A DNA stretch of 64,000 nt from Stramonita haemastoma (Eukaryota > Mollusca > Gastropoda > Neogastropoda > Muricidae), in assembly GCA_030674155.1 (NCBI GenBank), contig CM060334.1, positions 16,270,876 to 16,334,875 of the forward strand. Direction: 5' to 3'. The notes beneath the pieces are model-generated. The model searched no databases. It had not been told where the DNA came from and was given only the letters and a program-made list of their open reading frames with translations. Shown here in pieces: positions 24,581 through 37,459 of this stretch (the first letter of the stretch is position 1; each line of letters begins with the position of its first letter). Made by a program: the position numbers and the translations under genes.

Positions 24581-25439
24581 ACTGAGTTGCCTGGTTTACG
24601 ATGTCTGTCCTCAGCCAGGTCACTAGTCACCACGTCACTCCGAACAGCGTGTGTGGCGATGGCCCCAAACACGTAGGATTTTCAGTATTTTCCTTCCTTA
24701 CTGGGGTTTTTTGAACACATCACGAGGAAGATTCTTTCCAATAATGACCAATGTCTATATATTTGCCACACAAATGATGTTTTGTCAGGTACTTTTAGGA
24801 CTAAGACGCTATCATGGGCTAAACAAGGGATTTCCTGATCAGACTAATTTTCTATTTATAGAATTAAGTGACAACACGCCTTGACGTGGAGGTAAAATGA
24901 GAGCTTCAACTTTTAGTTTCGTAATTCAGCGAGAAACAGCTAGTGATTGTCTGGTTGTTTTACAATCTGTCAACTTTTTACAGACAGGATTAATGTAAAA
25001 TCTATTAAAAGAAAATAATAAAAGGAAGGATACGAAACAAAACAAAAACAAAGCCGCGCTCCACATTGTTCATCTTATTTCGGATACAATCGAACAGAAA
25101 GTACAAGTACCAGCACATTGACAAAAACCAACACATAAAATAAAATAAAACAAAACAAAACAACAATAACAACACACACACGTGAGCGCGCGCATTTTGT
25201 GAAAAATAGCTCCAGATTCAAGTCATGCCAGCATCAAAAACAAAAACAACAAAACTATAGCCAATGCAAGGAACATAAAAGTGTATATAATGTTGTCCAT
25301 TCAGTGACTTAATTAAGTGGGTGGCTTTTAGGAAGAAAAGGTTGATTCTGTGAGCCTCTGTCAGTGACAGTATCCATCCATCCAAAGCCTTTTTATGCCT
25401 TCTTGGCATGTAGGGCAGCAACTAAATTTCTCTGTTGCT

Positions 25440-25620
25440 GTTTCTGTAACAAATCTTTTTTTTACAGACCAGGGTTGTTAGCCCTGTGTCCAACCCCCTA
25501 CCTGGGGGAGTGGTGCCGCCTTAGTCGCCTCTTACGACATGCCTGGCTGGCGGGCAGGGACCCTATTCTTGTCATGCTCGCTTTGCAAGCATGCCCCGGG
25601 AGTCCCACGGGGGAGTGACA
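25440..25620. repeat. GC-rich unclassified repeat-like segment
   Basis: A GC-rich block stands out in A/T-rich surroundings. It contains GTCGCCTCTTACGACATGCC and CATGCCCCGGGAGTCCCACG. It has the look of a dispersed element end, but no second copy exists in the window. Confidence 0.3.
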
Positions 25621-25691
25621 GTATAGTTTTTAAAATTAAATTCTATATATAAAGTTAAGTCATAAAATAATTATGCTCAGAGAGAGAGAAT

Positions 25692-26037
25692 TTTATATAT
25701 TTATTTTATTCTTTTATATCAAGGATAATAAACACTCATGTGCTTTTTGCATCTGGTCCCCGTGTGTATGTAGTTTTGTAAATTTTGTCATCTGTTCCCA
25801 TCGGCACACAGTGGCCTCCTCTAATGAAAAGTGGAACAGGATTTAACGTGTGTGCAAGATGTTCTGTGTGTGTTTGCACATGGGGCCTTAGTTTATAATC
25901 TCATCCGAAGGACTTGTGGGGAGAAGAGAGTCAGCACTGATGTTAACTCCATGGGAAAAATCCCCTTGAACGGGAATTGAACTCAGGTCGTCAAATTGTG
26001 AGCGCAATGTTCTGACCACTAGGCTACCCCGTCCCCC
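25692..26037 (-). mobile_element. SINE family A, full length
   Basis: The reverse strand carries head GGGTAGCCTAGTGGTCAGAA, a box-B-like GAGTTCAATTCCC, the full core and the tail TATAAAAGAATAAAAT. Confidence 0.85.
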
Positions 26038-26042
26038 CTTAC

Positions 26043-26132
<90 letters not shown>

Positions 26133-26137
26133 GAGAG
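26043..26137. repeat. (GA)n microsatellite
   Basis: About 45 GA units with two GG interruptions lie between two oppositely oriented family-A SINE pieces. Confidence 0.95.
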
Positions 26138-26138
26138 A

Positions 26139-26282
26139 ACCTGTTGTGAAACCACGCGGAACATCTTGTGCATATGTTACAACCCGTTCCTCTTTTCAGA
26201 AGAGTAGGCCATTGTGTGCCGGTGGGGATGGATGACAAAATTTGACAAAACTGCACACACATGGGGACTGGATGTAAAAATA
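26139..26282 (+). mobile_element. SINE family A, internal fragment
   Basis: It matches the core from GAAACCACGCGGAACATCTTG through GACTGGATGTAAAAA. Head and tail are absent. Confidence 0.75.
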
Positions 26283-27217
26283 GGCAAGAGAATGGACGGA
26301 GAAAGCAGAAAATAGACAAGGAGGAGGTGACAGGTAGAAAAAGAACAAGACAGAAACAAAGAGAAGGATAGAAAAGAGGGAATTTCTAGCACTGAATTCC
26401 ATCCAGGTGGGGTTGCTATTTATACTGACAGGCCGCCAGCATCCTCACAGGGGAGGCCACCATTAGTAATCACGCAATTTCGTGGTCAAATCACAGTCTG
26501 TTTTGATGACTCCAGCTGGTTTTGGTTTGTTTGGGGGGGTTTCACTGAAGTAGAGTTCTCAAGCAGATTGCGTTAATTTACTCAGAAACTCTCCAGTCCA
26601 TAATAGGAGTGATAATTTTCTTGACAAAAATCAAGTTTGATCAGAGTAAAGCATTTTCACCTAACACACTGACAGAAGCTTGTAGTGTGTGTGCAGTTGA
26701 AAACCAGTCCATCACAATGAAATTCAGTATGCTTTGGGAGGCATTAGCCTGAAGCTATGAGCATCACATGTCAGAGATGTACAGTTGTGTTTTGATGATT
26801 ATCATGAGACATTCTTGTCCTTTCCATGAGCAAATGGAACAAAGGTACCTGTCATTGTATTTTGTGATGAAAGACTGATTCTTGTGTGCATTCAATCTTG
26901 ATCTCTTTTTTGAGAATTTGGATAGTTGATGATTTAGTTTGCTTCCCCCCCCCCCTTTTTGTGGTCTTTAGTATCAACAGTAATGTTTTGTTTTGTCTTT
27001 AGTATTCACAGACATTTCAAATTCAGTGCTTTTTTCTCACTTGGATTGGATTTTATTTTTCTAAAAATGGCCACTTGTGGATATTTATGCACTTATGTAT
27101 GCATGCATGTTACACATCATACAATAGTAACAGGCTCCTTGGAATACACAATACTCACTGGAGCATAGAAATCTCCAAAACACACTCCTTTACTAACTGA
27201 CAAGAAAGGAAAAGAAA

Positions 27218-27241
27218 ACACACACACACACACACACACAC

Positions 27242-27289
<48 letters not shown>
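27218..27289. repeat. (CA)n microsatellite
   Basis: CA repeats with one AAA interruption. A poly-C run of about 28 lies separately at 27775-27802. Confidence 0.95.
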
Positions 27290-27290
<1 letters not shown>

Positions 27291-30235
27291 GCTTTTTTCT
27301 TTTCATTTTTTAATGAGAAAACAAAAAGAATCCAGCCTCTTGCATAACTGGCCAGAGAGTACTAATACAAAGAAAAATACATGTACAAAACCACAGCAAA
27401 ACCTTAACAATCTCACACATCCAAGGTATTTCAGGTAAAATGAACACAGCCTGCAGCACACCTGAACACACTGGCATTCTGATTTCAACAGCTTTTGCTC
27501 CTAGAGACTGACCATCCAGCCACAGTCATCTCACTTTTGAGGTCACAGCTATGTTATGGCCTGCATGGTCAGTGGACCTATAAGTTAGCATAGTCTATTG
27601 ACAGGATCACATTAATGCTGAAAATACATTCCACAAAGAAAAATGTATCTAAATTTGACAGAGATTCCTGGTAAAAAAAAAAAATATCATAAAAGAAGCA
27701 GATGCTGCAATCATCACAGGCAATTTTGTGCATATATGACTGGCAAGAAAAAGTTGGGGAGAATCATCTTCCCTCCCCCCCCCCCCCCCCCCCCCCCCCC
27801 CCACCTCTCCCCAGACAGGTACAGTTCAGTTTGACAAGTAATTTAAAACCCTGGTTTACAGCACTGCAAATACACTATCGTCACAACGCAAGGTTACTGG
27901 CATTAACGGCAGTAAAAAAAATCTTCCTCACTAGTCTGTGTCAGGAAAGTCTGACAGTCTAACTTACATTGTTAATGCATTGAGCTTCTATAGAAACACA
28001 CTGTATCTGACAAACATGTTAACCTACACTGCAAATGCATTGAGCGTCTAGTAATGTACTGTATCTGTCAAACACATTCACATAAGGTAGATTTTTAATA
28101 ATACACTGATTCTGACGAACATATTCATATCGTAAGGAAGATATCATTTGCATAGACTTGTTACTGGACAATATGCCACACCCCCTATACAGTTTCAGTT
28201 CACAAACTATCTGTCACTTTACATGCTATTTTAGCAAACCTATGGCAAAACGCATGGATGAAAACACAATGTAGATTACATAGCACCTCAAACACTCAGA
28301 GCAAATTTTCAGAAAAGTTCCTCTGAAGTAAATTTGATAACAAGAAGGCAAGCATTTTCCATTGTCAGAATGAGATCATGATAACACATGTGAAACTAAC
28401 TTCTCAGAATCAAACATGAGGAAAGGCTAGAACATCTCACAGATTTTTTGTTGTTTGCTTGGTTGGTTGTTATTGTTGTTGTTTTGTTTATAACTTTGTT
28501 GTAGTTTTTTGGAAGGGGGGGTGGGGGGTTTTCTTCACTGGCTGGCTTGAAAACTCATATCAGTAAATAAGGAAAAGGTTAACCCACACACAAAAGGTCT
28601 CTATTCTCCATCACATGTGTAACAAAATCTTCCAAAGTAAAATTTCTGCAAAGCGGAGGTAGTAGAGTGTTACTTATAGATCTACTGACAGTAGGCTAGT
28701 TAGCAAAACATGTTCCAACATGACAAAAAACTCACACTACAGGCCAACTCTATTCACATGACAGAAGAGAAGCAAAGTTAATGCTGCAATATGAAAACCT
28801 TGAGGTAAAAGGAATGTAAAACGTAGAATGAAAACTTCAACATGAAAACTGGTCATGAAAAGGAATGCCTGACATTTGGAATGAGGAAAATGGCTGGCTG
28901 GTGCCAAGAAAGAGCAATATAAACCTGCACCTCCTACCCTCATTCATCACAACATGTGAAAAATGCAACATAAACACTGCACCTTCTACCCCTGTTTCAT
29001 CCAAACATGTGAAAACATGCATGTCCACAAACACACATAGATTCGTTACTCATGTCATTCACATTTTATGAACTGTATCACCACATAAAAGAAAAAAAAA
29101 AAGAATAAATGCAAGCAAGAAGTGCAAGTTGTTGACAAGACCGAATATCAATAAAAGTTACATGTATCCAGCATGACTTTGTATGAAACTCAAAGTTGCT
29201 CATTTAAGATTTTGCAATCAAATAAACATTACATGTAAGAATACAGAACACTTAAGAAAAAGCTACAAGTCAATCATTGCATTTTAATACTCCCCCCAAA
29301 AAGAATTACATGTAGAACTTAGCATTCAAGTAAAAGTTACATGCAACAAGTAAGAAGATGAAGCATTGTGAATAGAAAAGATTTAAGTAAAAATTACATG
29401 TTATAAGTACACTTTGTGGAGAAATTCCTATGGAGGATAAATGGACAAAGAATGTTTCCATTCATACATTTATTACAATGAAAGACAAACGTGCATTAAA
29501 AAGGCACAAGCATACAAGTGAATGACTGTATTCAGAGGTTGTTTTTTTTTTAAGGCACAGGAATACAAACGTAGACCCACAATCAGCAATGTTAATCAAA
29601 GGCAAATATAAAATTGATGTAAAAAAATAGAGATACACATACTTTATTACTTGCAAGAATGAGAATGACTACAATAGGCAAATGCCAAAGACAATGACAG
29701 AAAAACACACATGTATACACAGCTCAAGTTTTTACATATTGGAAATAAAATATTGAAAAAAAATCATTAGGATCATCAAAAGTTACAGGAATATGCAACA
29801 CGCACACACACATGCACAAATACAGGTAGGCACACACACATGCACACACACACACACACATGCATGCACAGACACACACACATCTTAATACATGTGTGCG
29901 CACGCATGCACACACACACACAACACAGACACAGACACACACACACACACAACACACTCTCTCTCTCTCTCTCATATCTTGATACATGTGCCACTGACTT
30001 GATCTTTTGATGGACCTTGCTCAGCATTAGGGATTGATAAAGATGACAAAGGACATGGTGATGATGAAGAAGAAGAGGGCAATGAATATATATATATATT
30101 AAAAAAAAAAAGTTCTTCTTGTGTACAGCTCCCAGGCTCATCAATGTTGCACATGACTGTTTTTACCCTCCATTAAGGAAGACATATTGATGATATTCCC
30201 TTCTTTGTTTAAACACAACATCTATGTGCATGTGG

Positions 30236-30455
30236 GTTTTTTTTAATATCAAAAATGATGTCATCCGTTCCTATTGGCATGAAATGGCTTACTCTTCCAA
30301 AAGGTGGAGCAGGTTTTTAACATGTGCGCAAGATGTCCTGTGTGCAATCACATACAGGACCTCATTTTAAGTCTCATCTGAAACATTTTAAGGGGAGAGT
30401 GGAGTCGGCACTGATGTTAACTGCAGGGGAAAAATCCCCTTGAAAAGGCACCTCA
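30236..30455 (-). mobile_element. SINE family A, diverged 5'-truncated copy
   Basis: The reverse strand matches GTTAACATCAGTGCCGACTC, GATGAGACTTAAAATGAGG and the GAGTAAGCCATTTCATGCC core. It is older than most copies, judging by mismatches. Confidence 0.7.
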
Positions 30456-32015
30456 GGGACTGCCCCCCTCTAATGAATATGATAAATGGTCATGATTTAG
30501 AAGATCATCCAATTGCAATCACTAACATTGCTCATGATGGAAATAGTTGATTCAGTGACGATGACACCAAGAGGATGGTGACCCAATGCTGGTGATGATA
30601 TCACAAAACAATCATGAACACTTCAACTGAAAGTTTAACCCCATTTGTCATTCCAAAAAAAATTCATCCCCCTCCCCTAAAAATCACCAATTTTTGACAT
30701 AAACATGCTGGACTATGACAAATTAGAACAGGAATGCAAACAAGCATGTTAGACTTCCAGGAAACAGTTCATGACGACTTCAGAGTGTCTGCCAAAGCTG
30801 TTTGATCATACATGTAAAAATACAAAGATTTAAAAATTATAAAAAAGAAAGAAAAAAAGACAGCTCTATACTATGGTGGTGCAGTTTTCCCCATGGGGAA
30901 AAAAGTGCAGTTACACGCAATGAAATCTGTTCCAACAATGCACAGGTACGTTTAAACTACACAACACTATGCTTTATCACAATGAGAAGGATTTTGATTT
31001 AGATCCCTGTTTAGCTGGATATACTTAACATTTCAGCCTTAGACAATACACCAGCTCAGTGAGTATGTTTGTATAAGTCAGCTGTTTAAGTATGGTGAGG
31101 TTAGATATACTGTTTACTACAGTACAATAAAATATATATACACTACCACTACACTACATAACACTACACTAGATACACTACACTTAAGAACAAAATATAT
31201 ATATATATATATATATATATCATATCACAAAAACCTTATCTTACCACACCACACCGTACCATACTTAACCACACCACACCACACCATAATACTATACCAA
31301 ACCATACACCACATCCAACCAAACCGCACTACACCACACCCAACACTACTCAATACACAACACTACTATATTAACTAAACTATACAGAATAATCAATATC
31401 AGATGTTTGAGATAATAAATCCAGCTGTGGCTGTGTCGTCCAAAAAGACCTGAAGTTTAGAAATGTAAATAAGTGTAAATAAACACAAGCTAGAGTCATT
31501 CATCACTTAATGCCCATGGATACATCAGTAAAAACTGCCTTGACTGCTCTGTGTGTATCCCACTTAGGTAAAACTCAGCTGAATACAGCACAGAAAATAA
31601 CTACAAATCCAGAAAAAAGTCTGGCTTAAATAGATACGGCAAAAAAATGACATCAAATTGCAAGTGAGTAGTATGACTAAAAGCATTTAGATAGCAGCGT
31701 AAGAAAACGCACATGCACGCACGCTACGCATGCAAGCATAGCACACACGCACGCACACATGCACACACACACATAAATAAAATGATTCGAAAAATAAAAC
31801 TAGAATATCAAAGCTTGTGTATATTTGTGCACTCGCAGAAGTTCTGCTTCTAAAAGCATGGCAAACCAGCAAGAAATAGCAACCCCCCCCCCCCCCTCTA
31901 AAAAAAACCCCCATAATACAAAGGCATATTCCTCTAAAATAACATGATAATGAAACACACCACACGCATATACAAACACACAGAATAAAAGAAATAAAAG
32001 AATAAAATCACACAC

Positions 32016-32084
32016 ATACACACACAGGCACACACAGACACAGACACAGACACACACAGACACGGACAGACAGACAGACAGACA

Positions 32085-32149
<65 letters not shown>
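32016..32149. repeat. (CA)n / (CAGA)n microsatellite
   Basis: CACAGA and CAGA repeats grade into a pure CA run ending at about 32149, just 3' of the SERINC stop codon. Confidence 0.95.
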
Positions 32150-32151
<2 letters not shown>

Positions 32152-32218
32152 AAGAAGAAGAAGAAAAAAAAATCTTTAAAAAAAAATATCCAGCTCCAAA
32201 GATGCATACAGCATCAAA

Positions 32219-32249
<31 letters not shown>

Positions 32250-32311
32250 AAGAAAACCTGAACCAAAACACAATCAGATCTTCTCATTCACCCCAACATC
32301 AGGGGAGAAAA

Positions 32312-32966
32312 TCAGACAGAAGTTGTGGAGGCCTCGGGAGCAGACGGGGAGGAGGCAGCCACCCTGCCGTGTTCAGAGGTCGCAGTCTGACCCAACCTCG
32401 ACCCCGGAGAGGGAAGATGACCCTGACCCTGCGCCTGACCTGGCTGAGGCTGCATCAAGGCCAAGGTCACAGCAGGGTTGGAGGGCGGCGTGGACGGGCG
32501 TCGGGACGACCGGTCACTGCGGGGGTGGTGACCTTCACCTTGCTCAAGGTCGTCGTCGCTGACCTCCACCTCCAGGTCGGTGGGCGGGGGAGGTGGGGGA
32601 AGGCCAGGTTTCGGCCGAAGCAGAGGCGGGGGAAGAAGAGAGTCCACAGGTAGATGAGCACGCAGATCCAGCCAGACGCCATCTTGACCCACACGGCCGG
32701 CCAGTTCAGCCCAAAGCGGTTCAGGTCCGATTCCCCTGGCCTGGCAACAGTGAAAACACAGGGGCGTTTTTTGGATGGTGATGGTGTGAGATTGATATGG
32801 AAATTTCTTATTTAATGTGCATGTGCATGCGCATGCATACATGCATGCACATACGCAGACACACTTACACACACACACACATGCGCGTTCTCTGAATGTG
32901 ACACTCTTCATTTTTCTTTACTTTGTGTCTAATATCACTTTGAGTGAAAAGACATTAAATTGAAGA

Positions 32967-33064
<98 letters not shown>

Positions 33065-34559
33065 ACTGGGACAGGATAGCCTGGTGGTCAGAGTGATGCA
33101 CTTCTGATCTGCTGACCCGGGTTCGAATCTTGTTCAAGAAGATTTTTCCTCTGGAGTTAACATCAGTGCCGACTCCACTTCCCCCCCCCCCCCCTCCCCC
33201 TCCGCCAAGTCTTTCTCATGAGACTTTAAATTGAGGTCCTGTGCGCAAACACATGCAAAACATTTTGTGCACACGTTAAAACCTGTTCCCCTTTTCAGAA
33301 GAGTAGGCCATTGTGTGCCAGTGGGAACAGATGACAAGACTGACAAAATTGCATTCACACAGGGACTGCATGTACAAAGCACATGAGTGCTTATTCCATT
33401 AGTAGTAGGCACCCATCAATCTCAGAAGACTATGGAGTTGAGCTCTAGTCTTTAGAGCGCAAAGCCTGGGTAAGTTAGAATGGAGAGCAAACTGTTACCC
33501 ATGCAGCAGACACCCCCTCTCCATGTCACTGGAATGATCCATTGAAAAGGCAGTGACCAATACAAATGGTTCCAGCAACGTCACATTATCCTCAAAATAA
33601 AAGAATTTTTAAAAAAGAATTAACAAACGTACCTATACCAGTTGGTAAGCTGCATCATGACATAGAAAGACGCCAGGCAGAGGACGAAATGAAAGAAAGA
33701 GTAGGAGTAGGTCACTCCACTGGCCTCGTTATGCACCACCTTCTGTCCTCCAAACAACGAGGGGTTGTCTCCTGTGGAATGATTTACATATATCAGTCAA
33801 TCCATGAATCAGTCAGTCAGTCAATCAATCAGTCAGTCAGTCAATCAATCAATCATGAGCCTATAGCTCTCTGACCAATGACACTGCAGGCAGTACAGGG
33901 CGGTGGTCCTTTTGTCCAGAAGGAAAGAAAACAGAGGGACACATCAGAACCATTCCACTTTTTGGAAGAGTAAGCCATCCCATGCTGGTAGGACTGGATA
34001 ACAAAATCGTGAAGGAAGAAGGAAGGAAGAAGGTGCTGTAGTTCTTCAGCTGAAGCTCCAAGCTTTACCAACAGTGGGATTTTGTATAGGCAATCATGTG
34101 TACCGTTAAGGTAGCTGCATTCCAAATTCAGGGATGGTTGTCTAAACATGACACCAGAGTGCATGCTTTTACACAATAATGAGCACTAGCTGGCCCCCAT
34201 CTAGGCTGGGCTGGGATGAAATAATCAGCCGCTGAGGGTAGCTAAAAGTTGGGGAAACTGACAGCTGTGTCCTGCTTCTTCACCATGAAATGTCAGTGAA
34301 CAAGCCACAAGTCTGGGTAGGAACCCAAAGGGTCTTTAAGTTTGCACATTAACTCAAGATGAAACAACATTTCTCATGTAGCCTTCCTTGAAAACCAGGA
34401 AAAATATCCAACACTGATAAATCAGTTGCATAGATAAAGTATCAGTGCAACTTGAACCCCCCCCCCCCCCCCCCAAAAAAAAAAAAACCAACAAAAAAAA
34501 CCCACCACCAAACAACAACCCGACAATCAAAAATCAACAACAAACACCCCCCAAGACAA

Positions 34560-34634
<75 letters not shown>

Positions 34635-34739
34635 AATAAACGAGTACTTACGTTTCTTTATAACACAGCAAAAGCATGAACGTCCCTCCTGCAACCAAAT
34701 GCATATCACTAGAACATGTTCAAATTCCTTTAACGTGTT

Positions 34740-34784
<45 letters not shown>

Positions 34785-34796
34785 ATGGGTGAGTGG

Positions 34797-34877
<81 letters not shown>

Positions 34878-35348
34878 TGTGTGTGTGTGTGTGTGTTTAC
34901 ATTCATATATATACACAAACAAATCATTACAACAAGGAGGATTCAGAAAGCATCATTAAAAATTTTGCCATCACCGTGACTCTAGAACTTTTTTCTTTTA
35001 ATTTTTTTGGAAATTTCAAATACTTACAGCCCAGCAAACCACAAGAGGACACATATACAAGTGTGTGCACACATGCACGCAAGAACATGCACACATGCAC
35101 GCACATGAAAAGACTTACCCCTTTTTTGCGAAGTCCCAGTTTGTGAGCATCAGTGGATGTCTGGACACTGGGGGAAGAAAGAGAGAACACTGAAACTTTC
35201 TTCCTTGTGTAAGAGAAAGTATTCTCTTCTGATTGTTTTCATCATGCAACCCTTTAAATATAGGCATATGCACACACAAACACACAGAACTTAAGCTCTC
35301 TCTTACTCAGTCTCTCAAACACATAGTTAAACAAACACATACAAACAC

Positions 35349-35425
<77 letters not shown>

Positions 35426-37425
35426 CTCCCCCTCCCACCCACCCACCCCACTACACACACTCCTTAAAAGACAAAAAAAAGAAAACAAAAAACCCCCATC
35501 CTCATAATATAAACCATTAGCAACCCTCTCCTGTCCCCTCCTCCTCTCCCTCCCCTCTTCCGAGCCGAGTCAGTTGTTGCTGTTGTGTGTTCCCCGGCTT
35601 AACACTCCAGAGGTCACCCAGAGAGTGCACTCTGACTCACTCATCCCACCTGGGAATCACTGCGAGATAGAAATTGAGAAGTTTGCATATATGACTTTTC
35701 AAGTACTCGCCATATAGGCAGCCATACTCTGACTTGAGAGGAGGGAAGGTAGCAGGATGGTTAAGACGTTCGCCTGCCAACAAGTAAACCGTGAGGTTCT
35801 GGGTTTGTACCCAGCCTCGCCCTTTATTCCCAGTTTGACGAAAAATCGAACTGAATGTCAAGTCATTCGGATGAGACTATAAACCGAGGCCCTGTGTGCG
35901 AACGCACGCAGAACATCTTGCGCACACATTAAAACCCTGTTCCGCCTTTCAGAACAGCAGGCCATCATGTGCCGATAGGAGCGGATGACAAAATTATATA
36001 TATAAAAAACAAAACCAGCATGCACACAGGTGTCATGTTTAGACACCATTCCTGAAGAATAAAAAAAATAATGGGTAGGCGCTGCACCTGTGGCAACGTG
36101 CTCTCCCCGGGGAGAGAGAGCAGCCTGAATTTCACGCAGAGAAATCTGCTGTGACAAAAAGTGGAATAAAAAAAAAAAATTATTTAAAAAAAAAAAAAAA
36201 GCCGAGTCGGTTACCACCTACCAGGTATAGACAGCCATGATGAAGGTGATGAGGAGGCCGGCATAGGCGGACACCAGGTCTCCCTGAGGAAAGGCGGGCT
36301 GGGGGCGACACTGGTACGACACGTTCTGTGGCCGTGTCGTCTCCGCCCCGGTCAGCTGAGGAGGGCGAAGGTCGGTGAAGGGGTCAGCACCGTGTCCGAC
36401 CTCAGAGACCGTGTCCCCCCCCTCTGTGATCCTGGCCAGGGGGGCCAAGGTATCGCCAATGTCCACTGCAGCCAACAGAATTGTAGTACAGTCATTTGTG
36501 TGTGTACTTCTCCCTGAAGTCGTAATGTAGGTACCTTAACCCTCTTAGTCCCGATCCGAGATTCGCCGGTATTGAATAATTACCCCCCCCCCCCACCCCC
36601 AAGTCCCGATCCGGGATTTGCTGGGATTTACACACAGTAGATTTCCATCATGCTGTGACCATCACTAATTGCTACTACATGTTAAACCTCTATCAGGCTA
36701 GAAGGAGAAAACCCACTGAGTGTCTGGAAGTAATTATAGCTGCTGGTATGTACTTAGAAGGAGGAAAAGGCCAGCCAGCATGTGTGCCTGACCTGATTTC
36801 GTGATGGAATGCAAAATCTAGGGGCAGTTTGTGTTCAGAGAATCCAAATGCAAAAGGGTTAACCGTAAGCAAACGGGTTACCTACGCAAAATCTTACCAT
36901 TGGGGAACTGCAGAGCTCTAGCTGAGGAACAATGAAAAGCTCCCCTCCCCCTGCCCCTCCCCCCCCAAAAAAAAAAGAATAAAAAAATAACATGTACTGA
37001 TATGGGGTTATGTCTGAATTTAATAATTCATCAGTGTATTTTTCTTACAGAGGCATGATAGTCTCGCAATCCAGTTTATTCTTTTTTTTATGTATATATA
37101 TATATTTACCACTTTATGTCACAGCAGATTTCTCTACATGAAATTTGGGCTGCTCTCCCCAGGGAGAGCGCATCGCCACAAGTGCAGTGCCACCCATTAT
37201 TTTTGTTCTTTTTCCTGTCTGCAACCGTATTTGTTTCCCTAATAGAGTAGCTTTTTTCTACAGAATTTTGCCTTTTGTGATGGAATGCGAAGTCTAGGGG
37301 CAATTTGTGTTCAGAGAATCCGAATACAAGAGGGTGAAAACCTGTTTCTCTTTCTGGGAGAGTAGTGCCACTGTGTGCTAGTGGAAACACATGACAAAAT
37401 TGACAAAATCGCACACTCAGGATGT

Positions 37426-37459
<34 letters not shown>

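Larger units (their letters stand above)
24581..32311. other. Intergenic region and probable SERINC 3' UTR
   Basis: No coding sequence is recognised. From about 27.2 kb to the SERINC stop at 32312 the plus strand is A/C-rich with CA repeats and few transposons. That is the complement of the T/G-rich composition expected in a long minus-strand 3' UTR. A minus-strand AATAAA is present at about 27052-27057. Between 24.6 and 26.5 kb lie SINE copies, a GA array and a GC-rich unclassified repeat. Confidence 0.4.

Noticed and set aside
24651..24884. 77-codon plus-strand ORF upstream of the CREB3-like start
   Set aside because: There is no recognisable similarity, no splice support and ordinary A/T-rich composition.
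32312..32911. 199-codon minus-strand ORF as an independent gene
   Set aside because: Its 3' part is the corrected C-terminus of SERINC exon 12. Its 5' part reads through the intron acceptor and a CA repeat.
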